A stretch of 64,000 bases of DNA, taken from NCBI GenBank assembly GCA_020847695.1, contig JADLBP010000323.1, forward strand, positions 1 to 64,000, in the 5' to 3' direction. Below are positions 58,515 to 64,000 of this stretch, in pieces. Source of the stretch: Planctomycetota bacterium. GTDB taxonomy: Bacteria; Planctomycetota; UBA1135; GCA-002686595. The translations under genes were made by a program, and so were the position numbers. The first letter of the stretch is position 1; every line of letters starts with the position of its first letter. The notes under the pieces were generated by a model. The model was not told the origin of the DNA, searched no databases, and was given only the letters and a program-made list of their open reading frames with translations.

Positions 58515-59000
58515 ATGAAGCTCCTCGTGTTCGGCAACTCGGGGTCGGGGAAGAGCACCTTCGCGCGGGCTGCGGCGGCGAAGCATGCGCTCGCGCACCT
58601 CGATCTCGACTCGATCGTCTGGGAGCCCGGCAAGATCGCGGTCGAACGGCCGCGCGACGAGGTCTTGCGCTCGCTCGGCGAGTTCCTCGACGCGCACGAG
58701 CGCTGGGTGATCGAAGGCTGCTATGGCGAGCTCGTCGAAGCGGCGGCTCCGCGTTGCACCGAGCTCGTGTTCCTCGACCCCGGGCTCGACGCGTGCCTCG
58801 CGAACAACCGCCGGCGCCCGTGGGAGCCTCACAAGTACGCGTCGCTCGAAGCGCAGAACGCGATGCTCGCGAACTTGCAGGCGTGGGTGACCAGCTACTA
58901 CACCCGCGACGATGCCTGGTCGCACCGCGCGCATCGCCGCATCTTCGACGCGCACCGCGGCGCGAAGAGCGTGCACCGCGGCCCGCCGCCGATGCCATGA
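58515..59000 (+). CDS. P-loop kinase-like protein (FlaR/adenylate-kinase-like)
   Basis: LLVFGNSGSGKSTFARAAAAKHALAHLDLDSIVWEPG...WVIEGCYGELVEAA...ELVFLDPGLDACLANNRRRPWEPHKY. Confidence 0.82.
   Translation: MKLLVFGNSGSGKSTFARAAAAKHALAHLDLDSIVWEPGKIAVERPRDEVLRSLGEFLDAHERWVIEGCYGELVEAAAPRCTELVFLDPGLDACLANNRRRPWEPHKYASLEAQNAMLANLQAWVTSYYTRDDAWSHRAHRRIFDAHRGAKSVHRGPPPMP
58520..58623 (+). repeat. Direct repeat copy 2 (104 bp)
   Basis: See copy 1 at 57227-57330; offset 1293 bp, no indels. Confidence 0.92.
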
Positions 59001-59073
59001 ACCGGCAGGATCGGACTCCGGACTCGCGGCGCCACCCGTCCTCGGAGCCGGCGGCCGGCCGTGGAAACGCGAA

Positions 59074-59098
59074 CGGCGCCGAGTCGAGCTCGGCGCCG
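59074..59098 (-). terminator. Strong hairpin CGGCGCCGAG-TCGAG-CTCGGCGCCG downstream of the 19-heme gene
   Basis: 10-bp perfect stem, 5-nt loop; on the minus strand followed by TTCGCGTTT. Confidence 0.6.
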
Positions 59099-59133
59099 TC
59101 GCTTCGGGAGAACTTCGAGAGAGTGTGCGAGGC

Positions 59134-62007
59134 TCAGATCGCGGCGATCATCGCCCACGCGATCAGCACCGCGAGCGACAGGCCGACGACCAACGCCGTC
59201 AGACCGAACACGCGCGCGGCCTTCGACAGCGCGGCGGTCGGCGGCGGAACCAGGTGCTGCTCGAGCTCGCCGGTCGCCACCAGGCGGTCGTAGAGCGCCG
59301 GGCGGTCGTGCTGCAGCTCGGAGAGGCCCATCGAGCCGGTGAAGATCACCGGGTCCATCGGGAACTTCTCGGGGCGGAAGTGCGTGTTGAAGAAGTGGAT
59401 CGTGAAGATGAAGCCGGTCGCGAGCAGGGCCTCGTCGCTGTGGATGATCGTCGCGACGTTGATCGACCAGCCCGGCAGGAAGAGCGTGAAGAACTCGGGG
59501 AACCACAGGCTCAGGCCGGTGGTGCCGATCACGACGACGCCCCAGAACACCGCGAGGTAGTCGAACTTCTCCCAGTACGTCCAACGGCCGTAGCGCGGCG
59601 CCGGACCGCGGCCCAGGAACCACTTGATCGTCGCGACGAGCTCCTTCGCGTCGCTCCACTTCGGCATCAGCGAGTCTTCGCCAAAGAAGAACTCCTTGAC
59701 GCTCTTCTTCGTCTTGCGGAAGCGCGTGAAGACGTCCCAGACGTGCGCGCCCATGTAGCCGAACGTCGCGATCGCGCACACCCGGTGCACCCAGCCCGCG
59801 CCGTCGATGCCTCCGAAGATGTTCGAGACCGCGTGCGCCCACTGCGTGTTCGAGAACTTCAGCATCATCCCCGTGATCGCGAGCCCGAAGAAGCTCAGGA
59901 TCACGGTCAGGTGCAGCGCACGCTGGTAGGGAGTGAAGCGAGCGAAGTGCTTCTCTCCCTCGGCCTTCGCGACGTGCTGGCGATAGACGTCGCGCAGCTT
60001 CCAAGAGCGCGGCAACCAGATCGCGGTGTGCAGCCAGAAGAACGCGAACGTGCCCACCAGCAGCACCGTCATCGAGACGAACACCCAGTAGAGCGTCGGG
60101 TAGCGCTCTTTGTCGCGGTGGGTCGCGTGGGTGAGGAAGCCCGCGAACTGCTCGTGCGAGTCCTCGTGGCACTTGCCGCACGTCCCGACGATGTTCGCCT
60201 TGGACAGGTGCGACTTCGGATCGTCGCGGCCGCGGATGTCGTGCGCGCCGTGACAGTCGTAGCACTTGGCGCGCGTGGTGTCGCCGAGCGCCGTCGCCTT
60301 GCCGTGGTAGGTCTCGAAGTATGACTCGGTGATGTCGTCGTGGCACTTGCCGCACTGCTCCATCACGCCGAGCTTGAACGCGGCGCCGTCGGTGCGGGTC
60401 ATCGTGTGAGACGAGTGGCAGTCGTTGCACTCGGGCAGCGGCGGCATGTCGCGCAGCTGCACGTAGTCGGGGTTGCCGGTCTTCGAGTGGACGCTCTGCT
60501 GGAACTGCTCGTAGATGCCGTCGTGGCATTGGCCGCACGTCTTCGCGATGTTGCCCGGGTGCACCGTCGACTCGGGATCGTTGGACGGGAGCTCCTTGTG
60601 CGGCGTGTGGCAATCGGTGCAGACCGCGGTCACGACCAGGCCCGACTGGATCAGACCTTGCCCGTGGATCGACACCGAGTACTTCTCGATGATGCCGGTC
60701 TCGGGGCCCATGTAGCGTTGCGCGGCCGGCGCACCGTCGCGGTGGCAGCGAGCGCAGAGCTCGGGCACGTTGCGGCTGTACGTCGGCGACGTGCGGACGA
60801 GGTCCTTGAGCTCGCTGGTCGCGTCCTCGGCGATCGAGCTCTCGAGGATGCCGTGCTTGCCGTGGCAGTCGATGCACATCGGCGCGTTCGCGTCGCCCGC
60901 GGCGTGCAGCGCGCCGTGACGGCCTCGCTTGTAGTCGACCGACGGTGCTTCGTGGCAGACGGAGCAGTCGACCTTCGACGTGATCGTCGCGCACGAGCGT
61001 TCCAGCGACGGCGTCGCGCCCGTGTGGCACTGCGCGCAGGAGACGCTCTTGCGGCCGTGGATCGAGCGCTCGTGCTCCGCGGTGTCGACGAAGAGCGAAC
61101 GTCCGTCCGACGTCGCCTTGATGTCCTGCGCGGAGTGGCAACGCAGGCAATCCGCGTTCGCCATGTTGGTGTTGTAGAAGACCTTGCGGACCTCGTGCGG
61201 CGAGTGGCACTCGACGCACAGCGGCACCATGCCCTCCTTCTCCCAGAGCTCGCCGCCGATCACCTTGCGGTGCACTTGCTCGATCTGGCCGTGGCACTTC
61301 TCGCAGGTCGCGACGACGTTGTCCTTGTGGATCGTCGACTTCGGATCGCCGTGGGGGAGCACGTTGTGGCCGGTGTGGCAGCTCGTGCAGACCGCGGTGA
61401 CGCTCAGGCCTTGCTTGTAGAGGCCTTCGCCGTGGATCGAGTCCTTGTAGCGTTGGAAGACCTGCTCTTCCGGGATGTCGTACGCGCGCTCGACCGCGGC
61501 GCCTTCGGCGTGGCACTGCGCGCACATGCCGGGCACGTTGAACGGCGAGATCGACGAGTTCGGGTCCTTGAGCTTCAGGACGTAGTGGTTGCCGTGGCAG
61601 TCCTGGCAGAGCGGCGCGAGCGCGTTCCCCTCCGCCGCCTTCTTGCCGTGCGTGCTCTCGCGGTACGCCGTGATCGGGCCTTCCTCGTCGTCGTGGCACT
61701 CGGTGCAGTCGACGCGAGCGAGCCCCTTCGCATGCGGGTAATCCTCGACGCCGTCGAGGTCGGTGTGGCACGCGATGCAGTCGAACGCCTTGTGCACGCT
61801 CGTGCCGAAGCGCTCGGCGTCGACGTGCAGCGAGACCGTCCGTCCGTCGCGCTCCATCGACAGCTTCGTGACGCCGTGACACTCGAGGCACTTCGCGTTG
61901 TCCTGCGCGCTCGCTTCGGCCGCCCACAGCACGAGGACGACCACCAGGAAGATGACGACGCGCATGACCTTTTGGGACTCGCGCGCGGGATTGCGGTAGT
62001 TCGACAT
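59134..62007 (-). CDS. CbcL-like fusion: 19-heme c-type domain + C-terminal FdnI/cytochrome b-type membrane domain
   Basis: 19 CXXCH counted; C-term RALHLTVILSFFGLAITGMMLKF...WVHRVCAIATFGYMGAHVWDVF...IHSDEALLATGFIFTIHFFNTHFRPEKFPMD. Confidence 0.93.
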   Translation of the reverse strand: MSNYRNPARESQKVMRVVIFLVVVLVLWAAEASAQDNAKCLECHGVTKLSMERDGRTVSLHVDAERFGTSVHKAFDCIACHTDLDGVEDYPHAKGLARVDCTECHDDEEGPITAYRESTHGKKAAEGNALAPLCQDCHGNHYVLKLKDPNSSISPFNVPGMCAQCHAEGAAVERAYDIPEEQVFQRYKDSIHGEGLYKQGLSVTAVCTSCHTGHNVLPHGDPKSTIHKDNVVATCEKCHGQIEQVHRKVIGGELWEKEGMVPLCVECHSPHEVRKVFYNTNMANADCLRCHSAQDIKATSDGRSLFVDTAEHERSIHGRKSVSCAQCHTGATPSLERSCATITSKVDCSVCHEAPSVDYKRGRHGALHAAGDANAPMCIDCHGKHGILESSIAEDATSELKDLVRTSPTYSRNVPELCARCHRDGAPAAQRYMGPETGIIEKYSVSIHGQGLIQSGLVVTAVCTDCHTPHKELPSNDPESTVHPGNIAKTCGQCHDGIYEQFQQSVHSKTGNPDYVQLRDMPPLPECNDCHSSHTMTRTDGAAFKLGVMEQCGKCHDDITESYFETYHGKATALGDTTRAKCYDCHGAHDIRGRDDPKSHLSKANIVGTCGKCHEDSHEQFAGFLTHATHRDKERYPTLYWVFVSMTVLLVGTFAFFWLHTAIWLPRSWKLRDVYRQHVAKAEGEKHFARFTPYQRALHLTVILSFFGLAITGMMLKFSNTQWAHAVSNIFGGIDGAGWVHRVCAIATFGYMGAHVWDVFTRFRKTKKSVKEFFFGEDSLMPKWSDAKELVATIKWFLGRGPAPRYGRWTYWEKFDYLAVFWGVVVIGTTGLSLWFPEFFTLFLPGWSINVATIIHSDEALLATGFIFTIHFFNTHFRPEKFPMDPVIFTGSMGLSELQHDRPALYDRLVATGELEQHLVPPPTAALSKAARVFGLTALVVGLSLAVLIAWAMIAAI

Positions 62008-62020
62008 CTCGACGTTGCCT

Positions 62021-64000
62021 CTACAGGGGCTCGTGTTCCGACGAACGTCGGCGCTCGAGGATCCGAAGGTACTCCTCCGGATGGTGGTGACGCAGCTCCT
62101 TGCGCGAGATGCGTCCGTTCAGCCACACCCAGCTCATCGGGAAGTTCCCGGGGCGCAGGTGGACGTGATACATGTGCCAGATGATGATCGCGAGGAAGGC
62201 GAGCGTCGCTTCGAAGCCGTGCACCACGCGGCACACGTCGAACGTCCAGCTCGGCATCCAATCGAGGAACCAATCGGGGCGCCAGAGGATCGCGCCGCTC
62301 GCGATCATCACGAAGTTGCCCCACACGACCGCGCCGTACTCGAGCTTCTCGACCAGCCCGTAGCGGCCGAGCGCAGGACGCTCGTCGAACTTCAGCCAAG
62401 GCCAGCGCTCGAAGAGCTTCTTGAACCAGCCGCGCCGCGCCATCCACGCGGTTAGGCCGAGATTGAACATCACCTCGCCGATGAAGTCGGTGATGTCGCG
62501 CGGCGTGAAGATCATCAGCTTGAGCCACTTGCGCATGCGGCTCGAGATCAGGATCGCGGCGACGTGCCAGAGCGAGAGCCCGATCAGCCCGTACGCGGCG
62601 ATGCGGTGCAGCTGGCTGCGCAGCTTGAAGCCACCCTCGAGGTCGATGATGCGCTGCATCCACTCGGAGTCGTGCAGGAACACCGGCAGTCCGGTCAGCA
62701 CGAGCAGCGAGAACGAGGTGACGAGGATCGCGTGCTGGATCCGGCCGTGGAACGTCATCCGCTCGAACGCTTCGTGCGGCGACACCAGACGATCCTCGTC
62801 CGGCCACGCGCGCGGGTCGACGTGCTCGGTCTCCTTCGGGCCCCAACCCATCCGCAAGCGTAGGCGACCGAAAAGGTCGATGACGACCAGCAGGATGAAC
62901 GCGCCGATCACGCCGCCGAGCAGCACCGCGTAGATCCGCTTGACCCACCACGGCACCGGGTTCTCCTTCTCGCCTTCGACGGAGTGCACCGGGACCTGCG
63001 AGAACGCCGCGCCCGCGTTCGGGTGGCAGTTGCCGCAGGTTTGATCGAGGTTCGCCGCGTGGACCGACGAGCGCGGATCGGTCGACGGGAAGATGTCGTG
63101 GAAGCCGTGGCACGACGCGCAGTTCGCGGCGCCTTGCTCGCCGAACGCGGCGGCGATGCCGTGGTAGGAGCTGCCCCACGAGCTGCGCGCGCTCTGCTTG
63201 AAGCCGTAGCGAGTCGCGAGCTCGCTGTCGTTGTGGCAACGCGCGCAGGTGTCGGCGACCAGGCTCGGCGAAACGCTCGAGTTCGCTTGAGATGGACCCT
63301 GGACGGCGTGCTCGCGGTGGCAGTCGGTGCACACCGGCACGTCCTTGCCGCCCTTCTCGAAGTCCTCTCCGTGCACACCGGCGAGGTAGCTCTTCAAGAT
63401 CCCCATGTGGCACGACCCGCAGGTGTGCGGGATCTGCATCCGCGAGGTCGGCGCGGTCGGATCCGCGACCTTCTTGACGTCGTGGCCGCCGTGGCACGAC
63501 GCGCAGGTCGCGGTGACGATCAAGCCGTCGTTGCGCAGCGCGAGCCCGTGCGCGCTGGTCTCGTACTGCGAGACCTTCGCGCCGCCAGGAGCCGGGTGTT
63601 CCGCGCTCGGGTTCGGCTTGTGGCACGACTCGCAGGTGTCGGGCAGGTTGAGCGGATGGGTCCGCGAATCCGGGTTCTTCGCGCTCTGCGCCTCGTGCGC
63701 GCCGTGGCAGTTCACGCAGGTCGCCGCGGGACTGCCGTTGCCCGGATCGCCGGCGTGCACGCTCTGTTGCCAGTGCTTCGCCGAGTCGCCGTGGCAGGTC
63801 GCGCAACCGACCGGCTTCGCGTCAGCGAGCCCGATGTCGTGCGGCGTGTGGCAGTTCGCGCACCGATCGGAATTCTCCGCGTGGGCGCTCTTCGCGAACG
63901 CGAGCTCCTGGTCGGCGTGACATGCGACACAGGACGCGGGCGGCACCGGACGCGCGTGCTCGTCTTCGGTCGGATCGTAGGTCGCGAGCGCGGTGTGGCA
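62021..64000 (-). CDS. CbcL-like multiheme/cytochrome b fusion, N-terminus off the right edge (11 complete CXXCH + CH of another at the edge)
   Basis: Reverse frame open to 64000, first codons CHTALATYDPTEDEHARPVPPASCVACH; C-term RIQHAILVTSFSLLVLTGLPVFLHD...HRIAAYGLIGLSLWHVAAI...VHGFEATLAFLAIIIWHMYHVHLRPGNFPMS. Confidence 0.93.
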   Translation of the reverse strand, partial: CHTALATYDPTEDEHARPVPPASCVACHADQELAFAKSAHAENSDRCANCHTPHDIGLADAKPVGCATCHGDSAKHWQQSVHAGDPGNGSPAATCVNCHGAHEAQSAKNPDSRTHPLNLPDTCESCHKPNPSAEHPAPGGAKVSQYETSAHGLALRNDGLIVTATCASCHGGHDVKKVADPTAPTSRMQIPHTCGSCHMGILKSYLAGVHGEDFEKGGKDVPVCTDCHREHAVQGPSQANSSVSPSLVADTCARCHNDSELATRYGFKQSARSSWGSSYHGIAAAFGEQGAANCASCHGFHDIFPSTDPRSSVHAANLDQTCGNCHPNAGAAFSQVPVHSVEGEKENPVPWWVKRIYAVLLGGVIGAFILLVVIDLFGRLRLRMGWGPKETEHVDPRAWPDEDRLVSPHEAFERMTFHGRIQHAILVTSFSLLVLTGLPVFLHDSEWMQRIIDLEGGFKLRSQLHRIAAYGLIGLSLWHVAAILISSRMRKWLKLMIFTPRDITDFIGEVMFNLGLTAWMARRGWFKKLFERWPWLKFDERPALGRYGLVEKLEYGAVVWGNFVMIASGAILWRPDWFLDWMPSWTFDVCRVVHGFEATLAFLAIIIWHMYHVHLRPGNFPMSWVWLNGRISRKELRHHHPEEYLRILERRRSSEHEPL

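Noticed and set aside
60340-62184. 614-aa plus-strand ORF opposite the 19-heme gene
   Set aside because: Antisense shadow; Val/Arg/Ala/Asp-rich composition.

Overview
High-GC bacterial window, probably Planctomycetota. That guess rests on an FG-GAP protein ending in a ...GSTWYFQCWYRDP...DGLRVVFCP tail and on the overall gene style; no database was consulted. The left 42 kb is mostly housekeeping or accessory: nucleotide-sugar metabolism, lipA, pnuC/nadR, a MarR/DoxX pair, PIG-L deacetylase/acetyltransferase, a WYL regulator, NDH-2, a 2-oxoacid dehydrogenase complex, a divergent NtrB/NtrC-like pair. It also holds two less ordinary loci: (i) a radical-SAM/SPASM maturase translationally coupled to a Cys-rich, Tat-like secreted protein with repeated [D/E]-Cys steps (23.6-25.7 kb), and (ii) a lower-GC P-loop ATPase island next to a truncated sigma-factor remnant (32.2-34.3 kb). 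The right 22 kb is an exceptionally dense electron-transfer locus. By eye it has 93 canonical CXXCH motifs in eight genes: an MtrCAB/OmcA-like outer-membrane conduit (beta-barrel + 13-heme + decaheme lipoprotein), a Rieske/cytochrome b module in which two subunits carry an N-terminal domain resembling the ferredoxin-like (FXD) domain of DAHP synthase, a nonaheme, a NapC-type ~18-heme protein, another decaheme, and two giant CbcL-like multiheme-c/cytochrome-b fusions (19 and at least 12 hemes). A toxin-antitoxin-like cassette flanked by a 104-bp near-perfect direct repeat sits between the two converging halves. Starts were re-picked by hand where the ORF track over-extended; most long overlapping ORFs in the track are high-GC shadow ORFs.
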